Shown one piece after another: positions 28,112 to 36,083 of a stretch of 64,000 nucleotides of DNA (its first letter is position 1; each line of letters starts with the position of its first letter). This DNA comes from PALSA-894 sp963734185. GTDB lineage: Bacteria > Pseudomonadota > Alphaproteobacteria > Rhizobiales > Xanthobacteraceae. The notes under the pieces were generated by a model that had not been told where the DNA came from, did not search any database, and saw nothing but the letters and a program-made list of their open reading frames with translations. Made by a program: the position numbers and the translations under genes. The DNA lies in the NCBI GenBank assembly GCA_963734185.1, contig CAVTGA010000001.1, positions 744,001 through 808,000 on the forward strand, written 5' to 3'.

Positions 28112-28180
28112 ATGGCGAAGAAAGCGAAGAAGACAAAGGCGAAGAAGAAGAAGAAGGGAAAGAAGAAGGGCGGGTACTGA
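28112..28180 (+). CDS. 22-residue Lys-rich peptide (histone-tail-like)
   Basis: Short gene encoding MAKKAKKTKAKKKKKGKKK then GGY: 14 of 22 residues are Lys. A perfect AGGAGG ribosome-binding site lies five bases before the ATG (28101-28106), far stronger than for most genes here. Likely a nucleic-acid-binding basic peptide, comparable to Lys-rich tails of HU/histone H1-like proteins found in this group. No other domain. The gene could instead be the translated N-terminus of a longer ancestral gene, but the frame ends at TGA and what follows shows no continuation. Confidence 0.6.
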   Translation: MAKKAKKTKAKKKKKGKKKGGY

Positions 28181-28569
28181 GCACCCCCTTCTGACCAACG
28201 ACGCGATCGACGTGCCACTCATGTCGAGAGCAGCGTCGCAAAGGCCGGCGAGGCCGCACTCGGCGCAATGCCGATACGCAAGCCACGCCGGCTCTGGTCG
28301 ACGACGGAGGGCGTCGACGGAACAGAGGTCACCTTCACGGTGTCAGGCTCTCAACTCCAATCCACACGATCGGGCTGAATGCACGCGTCGAGCGGCGGGC
28401 GAAGGTCTGCGCGCTGCTCCATGCAGGGGCGATCAGATGAGAGCTTATCGCGAAGGGCGGGCACGGACAGATGACGGGCCCGGGCGACGACGGAGTTCCA
28501 ATTCCGTAGGTCGGCTTCGATCCTCATGTTTCCCGCCGACGCCCTCGGTCAAATAGGGCGACCGGAAAA
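28181..28569. other. Intergenic region, no gene seen
   Basis: About 390 bp between the Lys-rich peptide gene and the terminator of the PsiF-like gene. Open frames exist because of the high GC content, but none shows a family feature or a good start. Nothing further recognised. Confidence 0.4.
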
Positions 28570-28607
28570 GCAAAGCCCCCGCGCCAAGCACGCGGGGGCT
28601 TCGCTTA
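28570..28607 (-). terminator. Rho-independent terminator of the PsiF-like gene
   Basis: On the minus strand GAAGCCCCCGCG pairs with CGCGGGGGCTT over a seven-base loop and is followed by TTTGCTTTT. It is 23 bp past the stop codon of the PsiF-like gene. Confidence 0.75.
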
Positions 28608-28629
28608 TGCGACGGTGCGGCGCCCTCGC

Positions 28630-28884
28630 TCACCCTTTCAGGCAACCGCTCATGAATTCGTTATAGGCTTTGCGGCCCTTGACGTTCTTTGTCTTCTTCT
28701 CCTCGCCCCATTTGCCGGCGCAGTCCTTCATCTTCTGCTGTTGCGGGGTCAGCGCCTTCTTCTCCTTCGTCTCTTGCTTCTTCTCTTCCTTCTTGGCCGC
28801 CGCCGCGAAGGCGATAGTCGGCGCGGCGGTCGCGGCCGTCAGGAATGCGGCGGCGAGGGCGAACACGAATGCACGTTTGATCAT
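28630..28884 (-). CDS. PsiF-repeat exported protein
   Basis: 84 residues. Signal peptide (MIKRAFVFALAAAFLTAAT, Ala-x-Ala near 30), a Lys/Glu-rich segment, then the PsiF motif: TPQQQKMKDCAGKW...GRKAYNEFMSGCLKG, with two Cys spaced as in the family. E. coli PsiF is induced by phosphate starvation; its function is unknown. AGGAGG lies 8 bases before the ATG at 28884, and a terminator follows. Confidence 0.85.
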   Translation of the reverse strand: MIKRAFVFALAAAFLTAATAAPTIAFAAAAKKEEKKQETKEKKALTPQQQKMKDCAGKWGEEKKTKNVKGRKAYNEFMSGCLKG

Positions 28885-29103
28885 GGCAGGAACCTCCTCG
28901 AGGGCGCGCAAGCGGCGCGACGAAAACCGGCGCCCGTCCGCAAGCATACGCGCAGGCGCCCGCGCGTCCATGGCGTTTTTGCTTACGCGCGCCTGCGGCG
29001 GCCGCGGCTCACTCGGATCGGAGCGGTCGCCCTGCGGTATTTGCCGTGCGTTTGCGCATGAACTCGATCGGAAAAGTCGGTCGGCTCTGCGCAATCATGG
29101 GCG

Positions 29104-29547
29104 CTAGTTCGCTCGCGTCCAGGTTTGGCCCTTGCAGACCAGACCGCCGAGCGCGCAGCCTTCGAGCTTCAGCGTGTTGGCGCCCGTCATGGTCACATTG
29201 CCCGAATAGGTCTTGCCGTCCTCGGCGTTGTAGACCTGTCCGCTCCAGCGGTCCGCCCCGTTCGGCTTCATGCCGAGCACGATCTGCACGCCGATCATCG
29301 GCCGGTTGCGCTGGCTCGCATCGGCATTGTTCTTGTCGGTCTTCGGCCGGCCGGTCGCCGGGTCGTTCGGCTCCTGCAAGGCGACGATCGTGCCGCAGAT
29401 CGCGCCGCCGCAATTGGCGATGCGCACGCGCGACTTGCCGCCCTCGGTGACCCAGGTCCCGTTCGGATCGGCGGCGCGCGCGTCGCCGGGAAGCGCCGCA
29501 AGAACGAGCGCGGCTGCCGCCGCGGCGAAAAGTGGTGCGAGCCTCAT
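29104..29547 (-). CDS. Exported DUF2147 protein
   Basis: 147 residues. Signal peptide MRLAPLFAAAAAALVLAALP (cleavage after DARA). The mature part, DPNGTWVTEGGKSRVRIANC, then CGGAICGTIV, KPNGADRWSGQVYNAEDGKT and LEGCALGGLVCKGQTWTR, is the DUF2147 beta-barrel with conserved Cys residues that may be disulphide-linked. Function unknown; some members affect envelope stress. ATG 29547 with GAGGACTG upstream. Confidence 0.9.
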   Translation of the reverse strand: MRLAPLFAAAAAALVLAALPGDARAADPNGTWVTEGGKSRVRIANCGGAICGTIVALQEPNDPATGRPKTDKNNADASQRNRPMIGVQIVLGMKPNGADRWSGQVYNAEDGKTYSGNVTMTGANTLKLEGCALGGLVCKGQTWTRAN

Positions 29548-29918
29548 ATCAGTCCTCCATCCGTCGCCTTGACCATCACGCGGGTCCCATTGCACGCGAT
29601 GTTAGGCGGAGAAAAGGCGGAGCAAAAGCCCGGCCGTCGGCGCCGTCCGCGTGCCGTGGTTATCGTTCCGCCAACCGCAAGGGTTAGCGGTTCGTGATCG
29701 ATCGCGGCAAATGCCCGCCGGGCCTGGATTTTTCGCTGCACCGGCGCGCCGCGCCGGATAGGCGCGTTCATGTTCGATTCATCGCATCGCTTAAGCCGCC
29801 GTTGAAAGCTTGCCCCGATAGTCGCCTCGCTCGCGACTGAGAACAAAGACGGCGCGGGTGGACAGGAGCGACACGCCACGGGGATGGGCGTGCGCGACAG
29901 AGGATGGGGGAGGCCGTC
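29548..29918. other. Divergent intergenic region
   Basis: 371 bp between divergent genes (DUF2147 and the Sel1-type gene). Contains AACCGCAAGGGTTAGCGGTT, a short inverted repeat near 29679-29699. It should hold both promoters; no strong -35/-10 pair stands out, and no coding frame is supported. Confidence 0.4.
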
Positions 29919-30188
29919 ATGGCCCGTTTCGAACTTGCCAATGTCGACGGCGCGACGCTTGCGCCGGTCAATGCCAGCGGGGAGGTGTTCTTCGAGCTTG
30001 GCATGATGTACGCCGCGGGGCGCTCGGTTCCGGCCGATCTGGTCTCGGCGCACAAGTGGTTCAATCTCGCGGCCATGCGCGGCAACGCCGAGGCGATCCG
30101 CCTGCGACGCGAGCTCGCCGAGGAAATGTCGGACGCCGAGATCGCGGCCGCCCAGCGTGCCGCCCGGGATTGGCTCACCACCCACTGA
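29919..30188 (+). CDS. Sel1-like repeat protein, single unit
   Basis: 89 residues with one Sel1-type helix pair, FFELGMMYAAGRSVPADLVS then AHKWFNLAAMRGN, and a charged helical C-terminus. Common as short regulators or adaptors in Rhizobiales; role unknown. ATG 29919 with GGGGGAGG upstream. Convergent with the TPR gene; six bases separate their stop codons. Confidence 0.8.
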   Translation: MARFELANVDGATLAPVNASGEVFFELGMMYAAGRSVPADLVSAHKWFNLAAMRGNAEAIRLRRELAEEMSDAEIAAAQRAARDWLTTH

Positions 30189-30193
30189 GTTCG

Positions 30194-32284
30194 TCAGTTC
30201 GCCGCGCGCCGCCGCACCTCGGCGGCGATGCGGGCGAACACGTCGCTCCAATCGCCGTCGCGGGTCTGGCGGAACAGCCGCAGCGTCGGATACCACGGGC
30301 TGTCGTCGCGCTCGACGAGCCAGCGCCAGTCGATCATGCGCGCGCGCAAGGCGACGTATGTCGGGCGCCCGAGCGCACCGGCCAGGTGCACGATCGAGGT
30401 GTCCGAGCTGACCATGAGGTCGAGGCTTTCCATCACGGCGGCGGTGTCCATGAATGCCCCGCCCTGAGCGTCGAAATCCTCGCCCAGGGTCTCGATGCGA
30501 TCGCGGAACGGTGCTGTGGCGATCTGTTCGGCGCCAAATCCCTTCTGCAGCGAGATGAGCCGCACCCCCGGCACCTGCGCGAGCGGCGCGAAGGCGGCAA
30601 GCGGGATCGAGCGGCCGCGGTCGAAGCGGAAGTGCGGGCTGCCCTGCCACGCGATCCCGACCTTCAGTCCTTCGCCGAGGCGCGCCCGCCAGGCGGCCAC
30701 GTGCGCGGCGTCCGGCTTTAGATAGGGCACCTCGGCGGGCACCATGTCAGGGGCGGTCAGGCCGAGCGTGAGCGGAACGCTCAGCATCGGCAGCCAGCGG
30801 ATCTCCCCCAACGACGCCAGCTCGGCCGTATCGGTGAGGATGCGCTCGACACCGGCGAGCGTACCGAGCAGGGGGCCGAGCGGCTTCGGGGCCAGGATCG
30901 CGACACGGTGGCCGCGCCGGGCAAGCTCCGGACCGAAGCGGCTGAAGTGGATCGCATCGCCGAGGCCCTGTTCGGTGACCAGCACCAGCAGGTAGTCGCC
31001 CGGTTCCTCGCCGCTCCAGCGCCGATACGGCAGCGCCGCGGAGGTGCTCGCGGCAGCCGGGTCGATGCTGAAGCGATGCTCGTAATGCTTCCAGCCTGAG
31101 TCCCAGCGACCGTGCAGCAGGTGGATGTCGCCGGCCGTGCCGGCGACGAAGAGATTGCCGGGATCGAGCGCAAGCGCGCGATCGGCCGCGGCAAACGCCG
31201 CGTCCTTGCGGCCGAGCGCGTTGAGCACGGCGGCGCGCTCGGAGTGGGCGCTCGCGTCGTCGGGCGACTGCGCGACCACGTGATCGAGACTCGCAAGCGC
31301 CTCTTCGTCGCGGCCGAGATTGTAGAGCGCAACCCCGCGTACGAAGTGCGCGATGCGATCGGCCGCGTCGAGCGCGAGCGCGCGCTGGCTGCTGGCGACG
31401 GCCTCATCGAAGCGTTCCAGCCGCAGGAATGCATAGCCGCGATGGCGCCAGGCGGCGGCGCGGTGCGGCTCGCGCGCGATCACCTCGTCGAGGTCGGCCA
31501 GGGTGTCGCTCCAGCGCTCGGCGCTCAGATGCAGCAGCGCGCGGTTGAGCCGCGCATCGAGGAAATCCGGCCGGATCGAGAGCGCGCGGTTGAAGCTCGC
31601 GAGCGCGTCCTCGAAGCGCCCCAGCTGCTTGAGCACGAGGCCGCGGTTGGAATACGCCTCGGCAAAGCTCGGATTGAGCGCGAGCGCGCGCTCGTAGTCC
31701 GCGAGCGCGTCCGCGTCGCGTCCGGCCAGGCGCAACGCGTTGGCGCGGTTGAAATGAGCCGGGGCGTCGGATTGCAGCGCGACCGCGCGGTCGAAGCTCT
31801 CGACCGCTTCCGCATGGCGCTCGAGTTCGACCAGGATGGCGCCGCGGTTCATCCAGTCGACGAGCGAATGCGGATTGACGGCGAGCGCCTTGTCGTAGGC
31901 CTCGACCGCCTCGGCGCGCCGGCCGAGCTCGGCCAGCACGCCGGCGCGGTTGCCGTGCGCGTCGGCGAAGTCGGGCTTGATCGCGAGCGCGCGCTCGAAG
32001 CTCGCGAGCGCCTGCGCGGGCCGGCGCAGCTGGAGCTGCGCCATGCCGATCAGATTGTGGGCGGGTGCGTGGCGCGGATCGACGCTCAGCGCCTGGCCGG
32101 CGAGCGCGATCCCGCGCTCGAACTGGCCCTGCTGGCAGCGCGCCATCGCCAGATAATGCAGGGCGTCGGCATTGAGCGGATCGTTGGCGAGCAGGTCGCT
32201 GTAGCGATCGATCGCATCGTCGAGCGCGCCGCGCCGGTGCGCGGCGAGGGCTTCCTGCAGCAGCGAGGCGGAAGACGCATTCAT
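30194..32284 (-). CDS. TPR protein with a glycosyltransferase-9-like C-terminal domain
   Basis: 696 residues. N-terminal half: about eleven tandem tetratricopeptide repeats (residues 10-400; typical units such as AHNLIGMAQLQLRRPAQALA). C-terminal half (about 430-696) reads DYLLVLVTEQGLGDAIHFSR, GHRVAILAPKPLGPLL, VGIAWQGSPHFRFDRGRSIP and LDLMVSSDTSIVHLAGALGR, which match the ADP-heptose/glycosyltransferase family 9-like fold often fused to TPRs. Possibly glycosylates a surface or flagellar protein. ATG 32284 gives MNASSASLLQEALAAHRRGA. Ends 6 bp from the converging Sel1-type gene. Confidence 0.88.
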   Translation of the reverse strand: MNASSASLLQEALAAHRRGALDDAIDRYSDLLANDPLNADALHYLAMARCQQGQFERGIALAGQALSVDPRHAPAHNLIGMAQLQLRRPAQALASFERALAIKPDFADAHGNRAGVLAELGRRAEAVEAYDKALAVNPHSLVDWMNRGAILVELERHAEAVESFDRAVALQSDAPAHFNRANALRLAGRDADALADYERALALNPSFAEAYSNRGLVLKQLGRFEDALASFNRALSIRPDFLDARLNRALLHLSAERWSDTLADLDEVIAREPHRAAAWRHRGYAFLRLERFDEAVASSQRALALDAADRIAHFVRGVALYNLGRDEEALASLDHVVAQSPDDASAHSERAAVLNALGRKDAAFAAADRALALDPGNLFVAGTAGDIHLLHGRWDSGWKHYEHRFSIDPAAASTSAALPYRRWSGEEPGDYLLVLVTEQGLGDAIHFSRFGPELARRGHRVAILAPKPLGPLLGTLAGVERILTDTAELASLGEIRWLPMLSVPLTLGLTAPDMVPAEVPYLKPDAAHVAAWRARLGEGLKVGIAWQGSPHFRFDRGRSIPLAAFAPLAQVPGVRLISLQKGFGAEQIATAPFRDRIETLGEDFDAQGGAFMDTAAVMESLDLMVSSDTSIVHLAGALGRPTYVALRARMIDWRWLVERDDSPWYPTLRLFRQTRDGDWSDVFARIAAEVRRRAAN

Positions 32285-32393
32285 GGCGGATTTCGGCGTA
32301 ATGTGAGCGGCGGCGGCGTTATAGGTGGTGCGTCCGCAAACGCCAACCGCGATGCTTGCCAATCCGGGCGGACGGGGGCATATCGGCACGCAC

Positions 32394-32486
32394 GGAGAGG
32401 TGGCCGAGTGGCTGAAGGCGGCGGTTTGCTAAACCGTTATACGGTCTAAAGCCGTATCATGGGTTCGAATCCCATCCTCTCCGCCA
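32394..32486 (+). tRNA. tRNA-Ser (anticodon GCU)
   Basis: Acceptor arm GGAGAGG (32394-32400) pairs with CCTCTCC (32476-32482); then the discriminator G and an encoded CCA. D-arm GGCCGAGTGGCTGAAGGC, anticodon GCT within GGTTTGCTAAACC, a long variable arm (TTATACGGTCTAAAGCCGTATCA) as in class II tRNAs, and T-loop GGGTTCGAATCCC. The long variable arm and the GCU anticodon give serine (AGC/AGU codons). Confidence 0.97.
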
Positions 32487-33041
32487 GAGCATCTTCCAAT
32501 CTATTCCGGGTGTAGCAACACAGCGGTGTGATGGCATGACGCTGGCGAATCGCGAATCAGCTTTTTTTCCCAAGGCCGGTCCTGGCCTTGCTCGCGAACG
32601 AGCCGTTCGCGACCGGCGTGTCCACAGTGCGGAATGGCGCGCGCAATGAAGCCGCGCCGGCATTTGAAACGGTCGTGGCTCCTGACCATAAACATTTGAA
32701 ATATAATGATTAATTGTTACATCCCGCGCCCCGGTCGGGAAGCAGAAAGTCCACCCTCCGGGCGTCGCACTCGAAGTGCCATTTGTGCAACACGCAGGCG
32801 AAAACGTGCGGCGGAGCCTGTGCAGGGCCTGCTTTTTCATTGTGTGGGTAAGTCCAGTGGCTAAGGTTGCCGTGCGACGGAGGGGGGCATCCCCAGGTCG
32901 CCCCGTCCGGGTTCTGAAATCGAACCGCAGTGGTGAGACAAGGAACCGGGTGGTTTCGCGGGGAACTGAAGGGGACCTTCCAGGGTGCTTCGGCATCCGA
33001 CGAGCGGAACCCTCCCACGATAAGCAAACTTGGAGGTCACG
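32487..33041. other. Leader region of the porin gene
   Basis: 555 bp between the tRNA and the porin start, with no supported gene. There is an AT-rich patch with TATAAT at 32702-32707, but no matching -35 at normal spacing. A long untranslated leader would fit a strongly expressed outer-membrane gene; no hairpin can be assigned with confidence. Confidence 0.4.
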
Positions 33042-34598
33042 ATGAAGATGGTGAAAAGCCTTCTCCTCGGTTCCGCAGCGGGTCTCGTTGCGGTCGCTGG
33101 GGCGCAGGCTGCCGATCTTCCCGTAAAGGCCAAAGCGGTCGAATACGTGAAGATCTGCAGCATCTACGGGGCCGGGTTCTTCTACATTCCCGGTACCGAC
33201 ACTTGCATCAAGATCGGCGGTTGGGTCCGCGCAGAAGCGGACTTCAATGCGGCCGGTAGCCACTCGCACCCGACGAGCGGCGCCGCTGGCCGTAACAACC
33301 GCGTCGATACGCCGGACATCGTCTTCCGTTCGCGCTTCGTCATCTCGACGGACGTGCGCACGCAGACCGAATACGGCACCCTGCGCGCCTATACCCGCGC
33401 CGGCTTCGACACGCAGACGAACGAGGTCGCGAACGGCCGCTACTACGTCGAGCGCACGTTCATCCAGTTCGCGGGCTTCACCGCGGGCCGGTCGCAGTCC
33501 TACTTCGACTTCATGTACGGCGCGTACATGTATACGGGTTACATCGGCGGCACCGGCTCGTCCGGCGCCAACGGCATGGACCTGTTTGCATACACGGCCA
33601 CGCTCGGCAACGGCTTCACCGCCACATTGTCGATCGAAGACGGCACGAAGCGCCGCAACGCGGTGTGGGACTCGAGCACGGACACGCTCTCTCTCGGCGC
33701 GCTCCCGGGCCCGAGCGTCTTCAACAGCGCGGTGGGCGTGGCAGGCAGCACGCTGCAAGGCGACTACGCGGCTCATCGCGTTCCGGACATCGTGGGCTCT
33801 CTCCGCGTCGATCAGGCGTGGGGCTCGGCTCAGATCGCCGCAGCGCTGCATGAGGTGCGGACCGGCTGGTACGGCAACAACGTGACCGGCCTGCAGCTCG
33901 GCGCCCCGGAGACCAAGTGGGGCTTCGCGGTGTTGGCTGGCGTCAACATCAACCTGCCATGGGCCAAGGGCGACGCGTTCTGGGTGGAAGGCATCTATAC
34001 CCAGGGTGCGCTCGGCTACTCCGGCGTCAGCACGCAGAACGGTCAGTACTCGACGTTCTCGCGCTTCAACGGGGCCAACACTGTGGCCGGCTGGGGCCTG
34101 GACGCGATCTTCGGCGGCTCCACCTCGCTCGGTGTGCCGATCGTGGGCGCTCCGTCGAGCACCGAGCTCACCACCTTGTGGGCGATCAACGCGGCTCTCC
34201 AGCACTACTGGACGCCGACTCTGCGCACGTCGATCTTCGGCGCCTATACGGAAGTGGACTTCAACAGCACGGCCACGCAGTACTTCGCGGGCGCCGGCAC
34301 TGTCGGTCCCTGCCGTACGCTCGCCGGCGGCGTCGGCTCCATTCTCGCTCCGCTCCCCGGCTGCGATCCGGACTTCCGGATCTACGGCGCGGGCATCCGG
34401 ACGATCTGGAACCCGGCTCCGCAGTTCGACATCGGCCTCGAAGTGGTGTGGACCCGCATCGAGTCGAAGATGGACGCCAACCTCGTTCGCCTCACCTTCG
34501 CGGGTGCCGGCGGCCGGGCGCCTGGCCTGTACGTGCCGTCGACCAGCGACGACGTGTTCAGCGCCATCTTCCGCATGCAGCGTAACTTCTGGCCATGA
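33042..34598 (+). CDS. Outer-membrane porin (alphaproteobacterial Porin_2 type)
   Basis: 518 residues. Signal peptide MKMVKSLLLGSAAGLVAVAG cleaved after GAQA; mature start ADLPVKAKAVEYVKICSIYG and the TCIKIGGWVRAEADFN block are the hallmark of the Bradyrhizobium/Brucella porin family. Alternating aromatic and small residues suggest a beta-barrel; the last residue region ends in an aromatic strand (FRMQRNFWP) rather than the usual terminal Phe, a small oddity. ATG 33042 has GGAGG six bases upstream. Followed by a strong terminator. Codon use is biased to preferred codons, consistent with high expression. Confidence 0.93.
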   Translation: MKMVKSLLLGSAAGLVAVAGAQAADLPVKAKAVEYVKICSIYGAGFFYIPGTDTCIKIGGWVRAEADFNAAGSHSHPTSGAAGRNNRVDTPDIVFRSRFVISTDVRTQTEYGTLRAYTRAGFDTQTNEVANGRYYVERTFIQFAGFTAGRSQSYFDFMYGAYMYTGYIGGTGSSGANGMDLFAYTATLGNGFTATLSIEDGTKRRNAVWDSSTDTLSLGALPGPSVFNSAVGVAGSTLQGDYAAHRVPDIVGSLRVDQAWGSAQIAAALHEVRTGWYGNNVTGLQLGAPETKWGFAVLAGVNINLPWAKGDAFWVEGIYTQGALGYSGVSTQNGQYSTFSRFNGANTVAGWGLDAIFGGSTSLGVPIVGAPSSTELTTLWAINAALQHYWTPTLRTSIFGAYTEVDFNSTATQYFAGAGTVGPCRTLAGGVGSILAPLPGCDPDFRIYGAGIRTIWNPAPQFDIGLEVVWTRIESKMDANLVRLTFAGAGGRAPGLYVPSTSDDVFSAIFRMQRNFWP

Positions 34599-34626
34599 TC
34601 GCCTGATCACAGGTCAAGCGCTAAAG

Positions 34627-34653
34627 GACCCCCGGCGGCAACGCCGGGGGTTT
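34627..34653 (+). terminator. Rho-independent terminator of the porin gene
   Basis: ACCCCCGGC and GCCGGGGGT form a GC-rich stem around a short GGCAAC loop, followed by TTTCT. It lies 28 bp after the porin stop codon. Confidence 0.85.
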
Positions 34654-34672
34654 CTGCGTTGTGGGGAGAAGC

Positions 34673-34818
34673 GTAGGGCGGGCAAAGGCGCTGCTCAGCC
34701 GCTGCAACGAACGCAAGACGTGGAAGCGCCGTGCCCGCGTCGGCCTCCGGGATGCGGCACGTCCATGGCGGGCACGCTTCACCTCGCGGCCGCGAGGTTT
34801 CCGCTTTGCCCGCCCTAC
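34673..34818. repeat. REP/BIME-like element
   Basis: 146 bp with GTAGGGCGGGCAAAGGCGC at one end and TTTGCCCGCCCTAC at the other, and inner arms GCGCCGTGCCCGCG and GCGGGCACGC. Member of the family described at 20901; lies between the porin terminator and the alpha/beta hydrolase. Confidence 0.85.
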
Positions 34819-34836
34819 GATCGTCGGTGAAACGCC

Positions 34837-35757
34837 TCAGAATCCGAGCGTGGAGACGTCGCAGAAGGTGAGGAACGCCGCGATGCGGCCGATCACCTCG
34901 GGCTCGGCCAGCAGCGGCGCGTGGCCCTGGTCGGGCACTTCGACGAGATCGATGTCGAGCCGGCGCTGGCGCATGGCATCGACCGTCGCGGGCGCAAGGA
35001 TGTCGGAGTTGGCGCCGCGGATGACCATCAGCGGCTTGCGTGCCATGGCGTCGAACGGGCCCCACAACGGCGCGAGCGGCCGCTCGGCGTCGACGCTCTC
35101 CAAGGTGCGGGCGAGCTTTGCGTCATAATCGAGCGCAAGGGCGCCGTTGGCCTGCTTCCAGGTGCGCCGGGCCTGGCGCAGCCAGGCGTCGGGTCCGATG
35201 TTGGGAAATTGCGCGTCGCCGAGCCGGCGCAGGATGTCGGCTCCTTCCTCGAAGCTGCGCGGCGTCGGCATCTTGCCGACATACCCCTTGATGCGGACGA
35301 GGCCCTTGGCGTCGATCACCGGCCCGATGTCGTTGAGCACGACGCCGGCGATGGCCGCCGGCCGGGCGGCGGCGAGCATCATGGTCAGGATCCCGCCGCG
35401 CGAGGTCCCGATGAATACCGCCGGCCCGATCTCGAGTGCGGTCAGCACTGCGAGGACGTCCGCGAGCTCGACGGGAAACGAATAATTGTCCGGGTCGCGG
35501 TCGTAATCGGAACGCCCGCGGCCGCGCGAATCGAGCGCAAAGACCTGGCGCGATTCTTGGCGCGGTTCTTGGTTGTTGCCGGCCAGCGCAGCGGCAAGCT
35601 CGTGGAAATCGGCGCCGTTGCGCGTCAGGCCGGGCAGGCACACGACCGGCAGCGTCGCCGCGCCATGGGCCCCGTAGCGGGCCACATGCAGCTTCAGTCC
35701 GTCGGGCGCGGTGACGTAAGCGCTGGCAAAGCCGGCATCGGCGGCAGCCATCTCCAT
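34837..35757 (-). CDS. Alpha/beta-fold hydrolase
   Basis: 306 residues. Lid-less alpha/beta hydrolase core: LPVVCLPGLTRNG (oxyanion region), VFALDSRGRGRSDYD, the nucleophile elbow GTSRGG (about residue 118), acid Asp near LMVIRGANSDIL, and the His in VEVPDQGHAPLL. Substrate unknown. A short polar insertion, NNQEPRQESRQ, with a small internal repeat precedes the VFALDSRGRG strand. ATG 35757. Confidence 0.88.
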   Translation of the reverse strand: MEMAAADAGFASAYVTAPDGLKLHVARYGAHGAATLPVVCLPGLTRNGADFHELAAALAGNNQEPRQESRQVFALDSRGRGRSDYDRDPDNYSFPVELADVLAVLTALEIGPAVFIGTSRGGILTMMLAAARPAAIAGVVLNDIGPVIDAKGLVRIKGYVGKMPTPRSFEEGADILRRLGDAQFPNIGPDAWLRQARRTWKQANGALALDYDAKLARTLESVDAERPLAPLWGPFDAMARKPLMVIRGANSDILAPATVDAMRQRRLDIDLVEVPDQGHAPLLAEPEVIGRIAAFLTFCDVSTLGF

Positions 35758-35824
35758 CCCCCCCTGATAGTGTCGCGATCATAGGCGACTGACGTGCAGA
35801 AGGAAGGGTTCAACGCGGCGCGTC

Positions 35825-36018
35825 GTAGGGCGGGCAAAGCCTTAAGCGCGTTGACGCGCGTCTTCGACGCGCCATGAGCGTGTTCACGCGCGTCTTCGAC
35901 GCGCTATGGGCGTGCCCGCCATGGGATGTGCCGCATGCAGAGGCCCGACGCGGGCACGGCGCTTTCCGCGGTTCGCGTTTGTTGCGCCGGATGAGCCTTG
36001 CGCCTTTGCCCGCCCTAC
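35825..36018. repeat. REP/BIME-like element, long composite form
   Basis: Outer ends GTAGGGCGGGCAAAG and CTTTGCCCGCCCTAC. The left part contains two copies of a second short repeat (GCGCGTCTTCGACGCGC with TGACGCGCG or TCACGCGCG before it); a third copy lies just outside the right end (36026-36054). This second repeat also occurs at 55590 and 62700, near other members of the family. Confidence 0.8.
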
Positions 36019-36083
36019 GGCATTAAGCGCGTTTACGCGCGTCTTCGACGCACTTTGGCGACGAGAAGCGCCATATTCCGAGA

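Noticed and set aside
27768..28556. Open frame that reads the Lys-rich peptide gene in another phase as poly-Arg
   Set aside because: The AGGAGG site fits the Lys frame, and the longer frame has no sign of selection or start.
32702..32707. TATAAT before the porin as a promoter -10 box
   Set aside because: No -35 box at 15-19 bp. It may be chance in an AT-rich patch, so I do not list it as a promoter.
32394..33041. Genomic-island integration at the tRNA-Ser gene
   Set aside because: No integrase next to it and no second copy of the tRNA 3' end found in the window.
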